Shown: positions 31,046 through 39,837, counted from the first letter of the stretch. The stretch: 64,000 nucleotides of DNA from Archangium violaceum (GCF_016887565.1 NZ_CP069396.1:3065001-3129000), one strand, 5' to 3'. Translations and numbers: made by a program. Notes: a model not told the origin generated them from the letters alone.

Positions 31046-31543
31046 ATGGCCATCGACAAGGTGGGGGCGATTGGCGGGGCGGGAGCGACGCCCGCGCTGG
31101 AGCCCTCGGGGAAGGCGCGGTTCGGCGAGGTGCTGGAGGGAGTGAAGGGCCCGGGGAAGCAGCCCGGGCCCCGGGTCGCCAGCGAGGGGGCTCCGCAACT
31201 GGCTCCGGCGGACAAGGCCGAGGCAACGCGCGGGACATGCAAGGTGGAGGGCGTGGGGCGGGCGACGGCGGGGACCTCGGAGGTCCAGGCCGGCGGCCGG
31301 GTGGACTCGGTGCAGTCGGCGCGTGCGCAGCAGGCGGTGCAGGTGCTGGACCGGGTGGGCGAGGCGCAGAAGCGGTTGGACCACATCCTGGCGCTGGCCG
31401 AGTCGGGCAGGTCGTTCTCGCCGACCGAGCTGCTGGCGCTCCAGGCCCACGTGTACCGGGCGAGCCAGGAGCTCGATCTCGCCGGCAAGGTCGTCGAGAA
31501 GGCGACCGGCGGCGTCAAGCAGGTGCTGCAGACCCAGGTGTGA
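31046..31543 (+). CDS. sctI: Putative T3SS inner-rod protein SctI
   Basis: The 165-residue product has an unstructured N-terminal part and a C-terminal segment LLALQAHVYRASQELDLAGK followed by VVEKATGGVKQVLQTQV, which matches the inner-rod pattern (L..Q..vy..s..vdl..k.v.k...gvkqvl..q). It lies directly before sctJ, as in Ysc-type operons (I then J). It is longer than most SctI proteins because of the N-terminal extension. Role: connects the export gate to the outer apparatus. Confidence 0.7.
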   Translation: MAIDKVGAIGGAGATPALEPSGKARFGEVLEGVKGPGKQPGPRVASEGAPQLAPADKAEATRGTCKVEGVGRATAGTSEVQAGGRVDSVQSARAQQAVQVLDRVGEAQKRLDHILALAESGRSFSPTELLALQAHVYRASQELDLAGKVVEKATGGVKQVLQTQV

Positions 31544-31553
31544 GGAGCTCACC

Positions 31554-32348
31554 ATGTTCATCCGACGCTGTCTTTTCGTCCTGCTCCTGTGCGCCACCGG
31601 GTGCGGGGAGCGCATCCAGCACGGCCTGGACGAGCGCCAGGCCAACGAGTTGCAGACGGTGCTCGTCGAGCGGGGGCTCGACGCGCGCAAGGTGCCCGAG
31701 GCGGGCAAGAAGCCCACGTGGGCCATCGAGGTGGCCGAGGAGCAGTCCTCGGACGCGGTGCGGATCCTCGCGGAGCTGGGGTTGCCGAGGCCCGCGGCGG
31801 AGGAGGGCTGTGACGTCTTCGGCGGAGCGGGGCTGGTGCGCTCTCCGGTGGAGGAGCAGCTCTGCCGGGTGCGGGTGATGGAGCGGGACATGGAGAAGAC
31901 GCTGCAGACGGTGGAGGGGGTGATCCTCGCGCGCGTGCACCTGGTGGTGCCTCCGCCGCCGAGGCCCGGGCAGCAGCCGGTGCCCGCGAAGGCCTCGGCC
32001 ATGCTGCGCGTGGCACCCGGCTACGCGGACCAGGTGAAGGGCTCGCGGGAGCTGCTGCGGGCGCTCATCGCCGGAGGGGTGGAGGGGCTCGCCCCCGAGT
32101 CGGTGTCGCTCATGGTGGACGAGGTGTCCACGCGGGTGGTGGCGCCCACGCCGAGTGGCTCTCCGCTGATGAGGATGCGGATGCTCCTGGCGGCGCTGTC
32201 CGTGTTGGTCACGGGGCTGTCCGTGGGGCTGAGCCTGATGACGCTGCGTCTGCGGCACTACCGGGCCAGGGCGGAAGCGAAGCCCGCCGCGCCGCCGGCA
32301 CCCGCGCGTCCCGTCGTGGCGCCCGGGCCCGCTCGCAAGGTGGCGTGA
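31554..32348 (+). CDS. sctJ: T3SS inner-membrane ring lipoprotein SctJ (YscJ/FliF family)
   Basis: The 264-residue product has a lipoprotein signal with Cys17 (LLLCATGC), two ring-building motifs (LQTVLVERGLDARKVPE; VEEQLCRVRVMERDMEKTLQ followed by VEGVILARVHLVVP), and a C-terminal transmembrane segment (LLAALSVLVTGLSVGLSLM). Length and domain order match YscJ/EscJ rather than the longer FliF. It forms the inner-membrane ring. An AGGAG ribosome site precedes ATG 31554. Confidence 0.88.
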   Translation: MFIRRCLFVLLLCATGCGERIQHGLDERQANELQTVLVERGLDARKVPEAGKKPTWAIEVAEEQSSDAVRILAELGLPRPAAEEGCDVFGGAGLVRSPVEEQLCRVRVMERDMEKTLQTVEGVILARVHLVVPPPPRPGQQPVPAKASAMLRVAPGYADQVKGSRELLRALIAGGVEGLAPESVSLMVDEVSTRVVAPTPSGSPLMRMRMLLAALSVLVTGLSVGLSLMTLRLRHYRARAEAKPAAPPAPARPVVAPGPARKVA

Positions 32349-32367
32349 GCCCGCTGGAGGATGAGCC

Positions 32368-32892
32368 ATGGAGGCGACGCGTATCACCCGGAGCCCTCGG
32401 CCCGGTGCGAAGGCGCCGGGAGACCAGCGGACGGTGGTGGTCCGGGCTCCCGTGAAGCCACCGCCCGGACATCCGAAGAGGCCGCCGGGTTCGGAACCCG
32501 TGAGGACCCCACCTCCGGTCTCATTGCCCCTGGAGCGGATTGCCCTGGTGGCCCTGGTGTTCGGGCGGGAGCGGGCGGCGGTGCTGCTGGAGGGCTTGAC
32601 GGAGCCCGAGGCGTCACGGGCGAAGGTCTATTTGGCCGGGTTCGCCGCGCTCTCCTCCGCGAGGAGGCAGGCGCGGGTGGCGGTGGAGTTCGGTGTTCGG
32701 CCCGATGCCGCGGCGCGGCTGAGGGCGCTGATGGAGGAAGCGCCAGAAGTGCTGCGGCGGGAGATCTTCCGGAGGTTGCCGCCCTATCACCGCAGCCTCT
32801 TTCCGGAGCGCGAGGTGGAACCGCCCGGCGCGGCGGCCACCCCGGCGGTGTGTGCGCTGGCCGAGCGGTTGATCCGCGAAGCCACGCGTTGA
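32368..32892 (+). CDS. Unassigned T3SS-locus protein
   Basis: The 174-residue product begins with about 50 residues rich in Pro, Arg and Gly, followed by helical segments (RIALVALVFGRERAAVLLEG; EPEASRAKVYLAGFAALSSA) reminiscent of FliG N-terminal repeats, though no family was recognised. It sits between sctJ and sctQ, the position of sctK in Ysc-type loci, so a sorting-platform role is possible. An ATG at 32368 is preceded by GGAGG. A terminator-like hairpin follows it, so it may end a transcription unit. Confidence 0.55.
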   Translation: MEATRITRSPRPGAKAPGDQRTVVVRAPVKPPPGHPKRPPGSEPVRTPPPVSLPLERIALVALVFGRERAAVLLEGLTEPEASRAKVYLAGFAALSSARRQARVAVEFGVRPDAAARLRALMEEAPEVLRREIFRRLPPYHRSLFPEREVEPPGAAATPAVCALAERLIREATR

Positions 32893-32899
32893 GACCCGC

Positions 32900-32916
32900 C
32901 GTCCCGACCCGGGACG
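32900..32916 (+). terminator. Stem-loop between the 32368 gene and sctQ
   Basis: CGTCCCG, loop ACC, CGGGACG is a perfect 7-bp stem followed by CCCCTTG. It may attenuate transcription within the T3SS block. Confidence 0.4.
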
Positions 32917-32920
32917 CCCC

Positions 32921-32949
32921 TTGACATCCAACCCCTCGATTTCACGTGC
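32921..32949 (+). promoter_or_regulatory. Weak candidate promoter for the sctQ-sctV unit
   Basis: A consensus TTGACA (32921-32926) lies directly after the hairpin, but the sequence 17 bases downstream (ACGTGC) is a poor -10 box. With the preceding stem-loop it would separate sctI-sctJ from sctQ onward. The 114-base gap is the largest in the block. Confidence 0.25.
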
Positions 32950-33006
32950 GCGGCCGCTGGCATCGGCCGTGAACAGGAGGGGCTCGTCCGAAGCACGGAG
33001 CGAACC

Positions 33007-34161
33007 ATGCGGAATCTTGTTGGAGAGGGCACCCAGTCCACGACGTTGAAGCCGATGCGGCTGCGCCGGCTCGGTACGCGCCGGCTGTCCCGCGCCCACG
33101 TGACGTTGAACGAGCGGCCCGAGGCGGTCCGGCTGGCGAGGAAGGCGCTCGAGGGGGTGTGCGAGTCGCTTGGCCAGGAGCTGGGCTGTCCCGTCCGGGT
33201 CGAGGCGCGGTTGTTGGAGGCGGTGGTGACGCCAGCGACGGGGTTGGCGCACACGGCGGCCTTCGCCCTGGTGGACCTGTCGGCCACGGGAGGAACGGCG
33301 GTGCTGGAGCTGGAGCCGCCGGTGCTCTTCGCGGCGCTGGAGCGCCTGGCGGGGGCGGAGACGAGTTCCGGGCCCATCACGGGCCTGACGCGTCTGGAGG
33401 AGGCGTCCTTCGCCTTCCTGGGGTTGTCGGCGCTGTGCGCGTTGCGTGAGCAGCGGGAGCTGCAGCGGCGGTTCGGTCCGCGCCTCACGGGGGTGACGAT
33501 GAATCGCACGGAGGCGCTGGCGCGCCTCGATGCCCGGCAGCGCCACCTGGGAGTGGAGCTGACGGTGACGGTGGGTCGGACGACCGCGGGAGGGCGGCTG
33601 GTGCTCCCCGCGGTGGTGCTCGAGGGCGCGTTGAAGGAACTGCCGATGGAGCGTGACGCGGAGCTCGCGCCCGAGGTGCGAGCGGCCCGTCTGGGCGCGC
33701 GCTGTCTCGTGGGCCGTACGTCGCTGCCGCGCGAGGCGCTGGAGTCGCTTGGACAGGGGGACGTCGTCCTTCTCGAGGGACTGCGCCAGGCGGGCACGCA
33801 CCTGCTGGGTCCCGGGCGGCTGGTCCTGCGCGGCTTCGAGCTGATGGGGGACTTCACCCCCGAGGGTTTCTCACTGAATCGCGCGCATGGGCGCGCACTA
33901 CTCCAGGAGTCGGACATGGCGGACGTGAACGAGCGGAGCGAGGGAATGCCCCCGCTGCCGGTGGATGTGGAGATCGAGCTGACGCGGCTGCTGTTGCCGA
34001 TCTCCGAGCTGGCGGGGCTCAAGCCGGGCGCGCTGTTGCCGCTGCGCATCAACGCGAGCGAGCCGGTGCTGCTGCGAGTGGGGGACCGGGTGGTGGCGAG
34101 GGCGGAGCTGGTGGACATCGATGGAGAGGTGGGGGCGCGCATCCTCACCCTCATGCCGTGA
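33007..34161 (+). CDS. sctQ: T3SS sorting-platform protein SctQ (SpoA/FliN domain)
   Basis: The 384-residue product has a C-terminal SpoA domain, about residues 318-382 (LPVDVEIELTRLLLPISELA to VARAELVDIDGEVGARI), as in FliN/YscQ, and a helical N-terminal part. Length fits SctQ (about 300-380). It makes the cytoplasmic sorting platform that selects substrates. GTG of the next gene overlaps its stop. Confidence 0.85.
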   Translation: MRNLVGEGTQSTTLKPMRLRRLGTRRLSRAHVTLNERPEAVRLARKALEGVCESLGQELGCPVRVEARLLEAVVTPATGLAHTAAFALVDLSATGGTAVLELEPPVLFAALERLAGAETSSGPITGLTRLEEASFAFLGLSALCALREQRELQRRFGPRLTGVTMNRTEALARLDARQRHLGVELTVTVGRTTAGGRLVLPAVVLEGALKELPMERDAELAPEVRAARLGARCLVGRTSLPREALESLGQGDVVLLEGLRQAGTHLLGPGRLVLRGFELMGDFTPEGFSLNRAHGRALLQESDMADVNERSEGMPPLPVDVEIELTRLLLPISELAGLKPGALLPLRINASEPVLLRVGDRVVARAELVDIDGEVGARILTLMP

Positions 34162-34574
34162 GTGCTCCCATGAAGACCCTGTTCGACTCCGCGTCTCCGC
34201 GGACCAAGATGCTCCTGGCGGCCGGGCTTCTCCTGGGTCTGGCGGCGCTCGCCCCGTTGGGAGGGATGTCGGCGACCTCGGTGGCCCGGGGGCTGCTGGG
34301 GGCCATGGCCCTGGTGGGGCTTGGCTGGTGGCTCCTGCACCGTGGCCGGACCGAGTCCCGCTTCGCGCTCTCCGAGCCCATGCGGGTGGTGTCCCGGACG
34401 GGGTTGTCCCAGCGCTGTGGACTGGCGCTGGTGGAGGTGGAGGGGTGCCGCTACCTCGTGGCCTACGGGGACTCCTTCGCGGAGATCCGCCGCACGCGTG
34501 CTCCCGTGCGCGTGAAGGCCCGGTCGCGCCGGAGCGCGGTGGCTCTCATTCGGGAGAAGGAGACCCTGTCATGA
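34158..34574 (+). CDS. FliO-like small membrane protein
   Basis: The 138-residue product has two N-terminal hydrophobic segments (MLLAAGLLLGLAALAPLGGM; VARGLLGAMALVGLGWWLL) and a cytoplasmic domain with LSQRCGLALVEVEGCRYLVA, the pattern of FliO (short regulator of FliP assembly in flagella). FliO is a flagellar protein and is not a standard T3SS component. It starts with GTG within the sctQ stop; ATG 34170 is an alternative. It is followed by sctR, with a four-base overlap, which is the FliO-FliP order. Confidence 0.68.
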   Translation: MSAPMKTLFDSASPRTKMLLAAGLLLGLAALAPLGGMSATSVARGLLGAMALVGLGWWLLHRGRTESRFALSEPMRVVSRTGLSQRCGLALVEVEGCRYLVAYGDSFAEIRRTRAPVRVKARSRRSAVALIREKETLS

Positions 34575-35296
34575 GCCGCACGTTGCTCGTGGTGGGAGTC
34601 CTCGCTCCCGGGCTGGCCCTGGCGGCGGAGCCGTCGCTCTCGCGGATGTCCTTCGCCGGCAGCCCGGTGTCGATGATGGGGATGCTGGCGTTGATGTCGC
34701 TGCTGCCCTTCGCGGTGCTGATGCTGACCAGCTTCTCGAAGATCGCCGTGGTGCTGTCGCTGGCGCGCTCGGCGATGGGAACGCAGCAGGCGCCGCCGAC
34801 CATCGTCCTCACGGGGCTCGCCGCGGTGCTGACGGGTCACATCATGGCGCCGGTGATGGAGCGCATGTACGACGTGGGGCAGGCCGTCTACCAGGACGTC
34901 GGCACCGGTGCGCAGATGATCAGCGCCGCGGGCAAGGTGACCGAGCCGCTGCGCACTTTCCTGGTGAAGCATGGCAGCGCGGAGGAGCGGGCGCGCTTCC
35001 TGGACCTGGCGCGCGAGCTGCGGCCGCCAGAGGAGGCCGACCAGGTCCACGAAGAGGACCTCTTCGTGGTCATCCCGGCTTTCGTCATCACCGAGCTGAA
35101 GGAGGCCTTCCAGATCGGCTTCCTCGTCTTCCTCCCGTTCCTGGTGCTGGACATGGTCGTGGCCAATGTCCTGCTCGCGCTCGGGATGCAGTCGCTGTCA
35201 CCGAGCCAAGTGAGCCTGCCCTTCAAGATCCTCCTCTTCGTCGCCGTGGATGGATGGTCGCTGCTCGCGCGCGGCCTCATCCTCGGTTACCGGTGA
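34571..35296 (+). CDS. sctR: T3SS export-gate protein SctR (FliP family)
   Basis: The 241-residue protein has a signal-like N-terminus and four transmembrane segments. Conserved FliP/SctR segments include LLPFAVLMLTSFSKIAVVLS near residue 45, IPAFVITELKEAFQIGFLVF, and the C-terminal PFKILLFVAVDGWSLLARGL. It forms the core of the export gate with SctS and SctT. Overlap with the FliO-like gene by four bases. Confidence 0.92.
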   Translation: MSRTLLVVGVLAPGLALAAEPSLSRMSFAGSPVSMMGMLALMSLLPFAVLMLTSFSKIAVVLSLARSAMGTQQAPPTIVLTGLAAVLTGHIMAPVMERMYDVGQAVYQDVGTGAQMISAAGKVTEPLRTFLVKHGSAEERARFLDLARELRPPEEADQVHEEDLFVVIPAFVITELKEAFQIGFLVFLPFLVLDMVVANVLLALGMQSLSPSQVSLPFKILLFVAVDGWSLLARGLILGYR

Positions 35297-35300
35297 TGCC

Positions 35301-35570
35301 ATGACCCAGGACGTTCTGCTCTCGCTGGGCCGCGAGGCGCTGCTCTTGATGGTCCTCGCCTCGCTGCCGCCCGTCGGGGCCAGCCTGGTGGTCGGTTTCC
35401 TGATGAGTCTCTTCCAGGCCACCACGCAGTTGCAGGAGAGCACCCTCACGGTGGTGCCCAAGCTGTGCGCGGCGGTGCTGGCGCTGGTGGTGGCCGGGCC
35501 ATGGATTGCCGGCCAGCTCACCCTCTTCGCGCAGCAGGTGCTGCGGGTCATCGCGGAGGTGGGCGGATGA
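35301..35570 (+). CDS. sctS: T3SS export-gate protein SctS (FliQ family)
   Basis: The 89-residue protein has two transmembrane helices and the FliQ/SctS pattern FQATTQLQESTLTVVPKL. It forms a hetero-oligomeric gate with SctR and SctT. It starts four bases after sctR ends and overlaps sctT by four. Confidence 0.9.
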   Translation: MTQDVLLSLGREALLLMVLASLPPVGASLVVGFLMSLFQATTQLQESTLTVVPKLCAAVLALVVAGPWIAGQLTLFAQQVLRVIAEVGG

Positions 35571-36361
35571 ACCTCGAGCTCCTTCACGCCCGGCTGGACC
35601 TGCTGGGCCCGAGCGTGGTCGCGGTGGCCTTGTGCTCCGCGCGTCTGCTGCCGGTGGCCTTCCTGTGTCCGCTGTTGGGAGGACAGGCGGCTCCGACGAC
35701 GGTGAAGCTCGCCTTGGTGCTGAGCCTCGCGCTCTTCCTGCACCATGTGGCGGGAGTGGCCCTGCCCGCGCCAGTGGAGACGCCGCTGCAACTGGCCGCC
35801 CTGGCGATGAAGGAGCTCACCTACGGCACGTCCGTGGGTCTGGTGGCGGCGCTGCCCTTCGACGCGGCGCGGATGGGCGGGCGCTTCATCGACCTCTTCC
35901 GGGGCACGTCGGCGGAGGCGAGCCTGCCGGTGGCGGGGACGCGCGAGTCGGCCACGGGAGATGCGCTCTACCAGCTCCTCGTCGGACTGGTGGTGACGGG
36001 GGGATTCATGCCCGTCGTCGTCTCGGGGCTGGTGCGGGGCTTCGGGTGGGTGCGGCTTGGTACGTACGTGCCCACCGAGGCGGCGGTGATGCACGTGGTG
36101 GGGCTGGCTGGGGGGGCGATGGCCACGGGGCTCGCGGTGGGAGCTCCCATCGCCGCGGCGGTGATGGCGGTGGACTGCCTGCTGGGAATGGTGTCGCGCG
36201 CCGCGCCCCAGGTGAATCTCCAGGACGTGGGCGCGCCGCTGCGCATCCTCGCGGGAGGGGCGTTGCTGTGGCTCGGACTGGGCATCCTCTGTGAGCGCTT
36301 GCTGGCGAGCTTTCTCTCGGTGGACGCCGCGCTGCTCTGGCTCGGGGAGGTGGCGCGGTGA
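35567..36361 (+). CDS. sctT: T3SS export-gate protein SctT (FliR family)
   Basis: The 264-residue protein has six predicted transmembrane segments. FliR/SctT-type segments include SARLLPVAFLCPLLGGQAAP near the N-terminus and APIAAAVMAVDCLLGMVSRA. It overlaps sctS and sctU by four bases each, so the whole export block is translationally coupled. Confidence 0.9.
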   Translation: MNLELLHARLDLLGPSVVAVALCSARLLPVAFLCPLLGGQAAPTTVKLALVLSLALFLHHVAGVALPAPVETPLQLAALAMKELTYGTSVGLVAALPFDAARMGGRFIDLFRGTSAEASLPVAGTRESATGDALYQLLVGLVVTGGFMPVVVSGLVRGFGWVRLGTYVPTEAAVMHVVGLAGGAMATGLAVGAPIAAAVMAVDCLLGMVSRAAPQVNLQDVGAPLRILAGGALLWLGLGILCERLLASFLSVDAALLWLGEVAR

Positions 36362-37404
36362 GCGAGAAGACGGAACAACCCTCGGCGAAGCGTCTGCGCG
36401 ATGCACGCCGCAAGGGACAGATTCCGCGCAGTCGGCTCCTGTCCTCCAGTGTGGTGACCTTCGGAGGGCTGCTCGGCCTGAGCATGTCGGCGCCCATGGG
36501 GTTCGCGCGGCTGAAGGAGTGGACGGCCCGGCTGATGCTGCACCAGGAGCCCTCGGGGGCGTGGCAGGAGGCGGGTTGGGTGATGGTGCTCCTGTCTGGG
36601 CCCGTGCTCGGCGGGGCGCTGATGGCGTCTCTCGGGGTGTCCGTGGCCACGGTGGGCTTCGAGCTGAACGCGGAGCACGTGATGCCGAAGCTCGAGCGCA
36701 TCAATCCAGCGGAGGGCTTGAAGAAGCTCTTCAGCGTGAAACCCTTCATCGAGGTGGGCAAGGCCCTGCTCGTGGCGGCGGTGGTGGTGTGGCTCGTCTG
36801 GAGCGCGGCCGTGGATGCGGGACCGGACGTGCTCCGCACGGCCTGGCTGGAGGGAACGCGGGGGCTGGAGATCGCCCTGGGCCTGCTCGGGCCGCTCGTC
36901 ATCCGGCTCGCGTGCATCCTCGTGGTGCTGGGCGTGGGGGACTACGCGCTCGCGCGGCGGCGTCACGTGAAGGACCTGATGATGACGCGCGAGGAGGTGA
37001 AGCGGGAGCACAAGGAGAGCGAGGGCGACCCGCACCACAAGAACCAGCGCAAGGCGTTGCACCGTCAGTTGGCCGCGGGAGGCGCGGCACGCGGGGTGCA
37101 AAAGGCCAGCGTCGTGGTCGTCAACCCTACGCACATCGCAGTCGCGCTTCGCTACGCCACGGAGGAGTGTGAGGCGCCCTATCTCGTCGCCAAGGGGCGC
37201 GAGCAGGACGCTTTCAGGCTGAGGCGCGAGGCCGAACGGCTCGGAATCCCGGTGGTTCGGGACGTGCCGCTGGCCCGCAGCCTCATCCACTACGACATCG
37301 GGGAGGAACTCCCCGAGGAACTGTACCAGGCCGCCGCGGCGGTCCTCCGGGTGGCGCAGGAGTCGCAGGACGTGGACGACCGTCCACGGAGGCAGACGTC
37401 ATGA
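36358..37404 (+). CDS. sctU: T3SS export switch protein SctU (FlhB/YscU family)
   Basis: The 348-residue protein begins EKTEQPSAKRLRDARRKGQI, a conserved FlhB/SctU N-terminus, followed by four transmembrane segments, a cytoplasmic linker and a C-terminal domain with the self-cleavage motif NPTH at residues 256-259. Intact NPTH indicates substrate switching by autocleavage. The gene starts with GTG within sctT. Confidence 0.93.
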   Translation: MSEKTEQPSAKRLRDARRKGQIPRSRLLSSSVVTFGGLLGLSMSAPMGFARLKEWTARLMLHQEPSGAWQEAGWVMVLLSGPVLGGALMASLGVSVATVGFELNAEHVMPKLERINPAEGLKKLFSVKPFIEVGKALLVAAVVVWLVWSAAVDAGPDVLRTAWLEGTRGLEIALGLLGPLVIRLACILVVLGVGDYALARRRHVKDLMMTREEVKREHKESEGDPHHKNQRKALHRQLAAGGAARGVQKASVVVVNPTHIAVALRYATEECEAPYLVAKGREQDAFRLRREAERLGIPVVRDVPLARSLIHYDIGEELPEELYQAAAAVLRVAQESQDVDDRPRRQTS

Positions 37405-39488
37405 ACCAGTTGGTGAAGCTTCTCATGAGGGCTCGCAAGTCCTCGGACGTGGTACTGGCCGTGGCGATGGCCGCGGTGTTGGGTGCGCTCATCATCCCGT
37501 TGCCGCCCTGGCTGCTGGACATGGGGCTGGCCATCAACCTGGCGGCGGCGGTGGCGTTGCTGGTGGCGGCGCTCTATGCCCGGGACGCGCTGAAGGTGAC
37601 GTCCTTCCCGACGCTGCTGCTGTTCACCACGTTGTTCCGGCTCGCGCTCAACGTGTCGTCCACGCGGCTGGCGCTCGCGGAGGGACACGCGGGAGAGATC
37701 ATCCAGGCCTTCGGTGAGTTCGTGGTGCGGGGGGACTACGTCGTCGGCGCGGTCATCTTCGCCATCCTCACGCTGGTGCAGTTCCTCGTGGTGGCCAAGG
37801 GGGCCGAGCGCGTGGCGGAGGTCTCCGCGCGCTTCACCCTGGACGCGATGCCGGGCAAGCAGATGTCCATCGACGCGGACCTGCGCGCGGGGGCCATCGA
37901 TCAAGCGCAGGCCCGTCGGCGGCGGCGCGACCTGGAGCGCGAGTCCCAGATGTTCGGCGCCATGGATGGCGCGATGAAGTTCGTGAAGGGAGACGTCATC
38001 GCGGGCCTGGTCATCGTCGCGGTGAACCTCTTGGGTGGCATCTGCATCGGCATCCTGCAGAATGGGATGACGCTGGCCGAGGCGGCCTCCACCTACGCAC
38101 TCATCGCCATCGGTGATGGACTGGTGTCGCAGATTCCCTCGCTGTGCATCGCGGTGGCGGCGGGCCTCGTCGTCACGCGCGTGGCCTCGGAGAAGGAGGA
38201 GGACTCGCTCGGCTCGGAGATCGGCTCGCAGCTCTTTGGCGAGGCCAAGGCGCTCTGGGTGGTGGCCGCGCTCTGCGTGGCGCTCGCCGCGATGCCGGGC
38301 ATGCCGCACCTGACGTTCCTCGGGCTGGGAGCGGCCCTGGGAGGCCTCGCGCATGCCCTCAAGAGCATGAAGGCCGCCGTGACGGAGGAGGAAGCCGCCG
38401 CGGCCCGTGTCGAGGGCAAGCCCGAGGCAGGTGCGGCGGCCCAGGGGGGAGCGGGTGCGCCTCCGGAGAGCGCGGTGGCGCCGGTGGGGGTGGCTCCGTT
38501 GACGGTGGATCTCGCGCCGGACCTCACCCCGATGGCGCAGGAGCAGGGCGGTGCGTTCGTGCACCAGGTGCTCAATCGGGTGCGAGACGAGGTCTTCTAC
38601 GAGCTCGGCGTGCGAGTGCCGGGCATCCGGGTGCGGACCGAGGCCGCGTATCTCCCCGCGGGGACCTACCGCATCCTGGTGGATGAGGTGCCCGCCGGAA
38701 TGGGACAGGTCGTCCCTGGATCGCTCTACGCGGTGGCGCAGCCGGAGGAACTGGCCTTCCTGGAGCTGAAGGCGGAGCCCGCGGTGGACCCTTCCTCCGG
38801 CAAGCCCATCAGTCGTGTGCCGGCGGACGGGCGCGCGCGTCTGGAGATGGCGCAGGTTCCGGTTCGGAGCGCCGGGGAGCTCATCGCCGAGCACCTGCGG
38901 AGCATCGTCCGTGGCCGCGCGGCGGGGCTCCTGGGCATCCAGGAGGTGCAGGGGCTGCTGGATGGGCTCGAGGCGCAGGCTCCCACGCTGGTGAAGGAGG
39001 CGCTCCAGAAGGTCCCGCTGCCGCTGCTCACCGAGGTGCTGCGCAAGCTGGTGGAGGAGCAGGTGAGCATCCGGAACATGCGCGCCATTCTCGAGGCGCT
39101 GGTGGCTCCCACCACCGAGGGGGATGCCACGGCCCTGGCCGAGCGCTGCCGCCAGGCGCTGTACCGCTACCTCAGCCACAAGTTCGCCCCGTCAGGGCCG
39201 CTCTTCGCCTACCTCGTGGATCCGGAGATCGAGGAGACCCTGCGGGCTGCCGGACCGCGCGGACCGGCACCCTCGCCGGAGCGGGTGGCGGAGATTCTGG
39301 AGGGGGTGAAGCGCATCGCCTCGGGCGGGCAGACCGTGCTGCTCACCGCGCCGGATGTCCGGCGCACCCTGCGCAAGCTGTGCGAGGGCGCCTTCCCGGA
39401 CATCGCGGTGCTCACCTACGGCGAGCTGGACATGAACCTGCAGATTCGCCCGCTGGGACGGCTGTCACCCGCCGCCCTGGGGCGCTGA
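37401..39488 (+). CDS. sctV: T3SS export-gate protein SctV (FlhA/YscV family)
   Basis: The 695-residue protein has an N-terminal half with seven or eight transmembrane segments (for example VLAVAMAAVLGALIIPLPPW), conserved FlhA/SctV segments around DAMPGKQMSIDADLRAGAID, and a C-terminal cytoplasmic domain (from about 380) that forms the nonameric export ring. Length matches FlhA/SctV. It is the last gene of the block and ends seven bases before the convergent HU/IHF gene. Confidence 0.93.
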   Translation: MNQLVKLLMRARKSSDVVLAVAMAAVLGALIIPLPPWLLDMGLAINLAAAVALLVAALYARDALKVTSFPTLLLFTTLFRLALNVSSTRLALAEGHAGEIIQAFGEFVVRGDYVVGAVIFAILTLVQFLVVAKGAERVAEVSARFTLDAMPGKQMSIDADLRAGAIDQAQARRRRRDLERESQMFGAMDGAMKFVKGDVIAGLVIVAVNLLGGICIGILQNGMTLAEAASTYALIAIGDGLVSQIPSLCIAVAAGLVVTRVASEKEEDSLGSEIGSQLFGEAKALWVVAALCVALAAMPGMPHLTFLGLGAALGGLAHALKSMKAAVTEEEAAAARVEGKPEAGAAAQGGAGAPPESAVAPVGVAPLTVDLAPDLTPMAQEQGGAFVHQVLNRVRDEVFYELGVRVPGIRVRTEAAYLPAGTYRILVDEVPAGMGQVVPGSLYAVAQPEELAFLELKAEPAVDPSSGKPISRVPADGRARLEMAQVPVRSAGELIAEHLRSIVRGRAAGLLGIQEVQGLLDGLEAQAPTLVKEALQKVPLPLLTEVLRKLVEEQVSIRNMRAILEALVAPTTEGDATALAERCRQALYRYLSHKFAPSGPLFAYLVDPEIEETLRAAGPRGPAPSPERVAEILEGVKRIASGGQTVLLTAPDVRRTLRKLCEGAFPDIAVLTYGELDMNLQIRPLGRLSPAALGR

Positions 39489-39495
39489 GCGGAGG

Positions 39496-39837
39496 CTAGT
39501 AGCTGGTGCCGCTGCCGCTCTTGGGGTCGAACGAGATGTCGGACTGCGGGGTCTGCGGGGCCGGGCGGTTGACCCGGTCGCGCAGCTCCTTGCCCGTGCG
39601 GAAGAGCAGGCCGCGCTTGGGCTTCACGGGGATGATCTGCCCCGTTTTGGGGTTACGGCCCTGGTAGCCCTGGTAGTTCTTCACGTGGAAGGCGCCCAGC
39701 CCGCGGATCTCGATGTTCTCTCCGCGGCAGAGGGCTTCCTTCATGGACTCGAAGATAGTCTCGACCGTCGCCTCGGCCTGCTTCTGGGTCATCCCCTTCT
39801 TGGAGACGAGGACGTTGATCAGATCGGACTTCAGCAT
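39496..39837 (-). CDS. HU/IHF family DNA-binding protein (IHF-beta-like)
   Basis: The 113-residue product has the bacterial histone-like fold (LINVLVSKKGMTQKQAEATV) and the signature GRNPKTGQIIPVK at residues 60-75, used for DNA bending. A C-terminal extension of about 25 residues (NRPAPQTPQSDISFDPKSGS) is unlike E. coli HU and may be disordered. ATG 39837 opens the conserved domain; the upstream frame is shadow. It is a general nucleoid protein. Confidence 0.9.
   Translation of the reverse strand: MLKSDLINVLVSKKGMTQKQAEATVETIFESMKEALCRGENIEIRGLGAFHVKNYQGYQGRNPKTGQIIPVKPKRGLLFRTGKELRDRVNRPAPQTPQSDISFDPKSGSGTSY

Noticed and set aside
30323-32002. Minus-strand extension of the PilZ frame over the T3SS genes
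   Set aside because: Only the last 108 codons show PilZ motifs and a ribosome site; the rest is antisense to sctI and sctJ.
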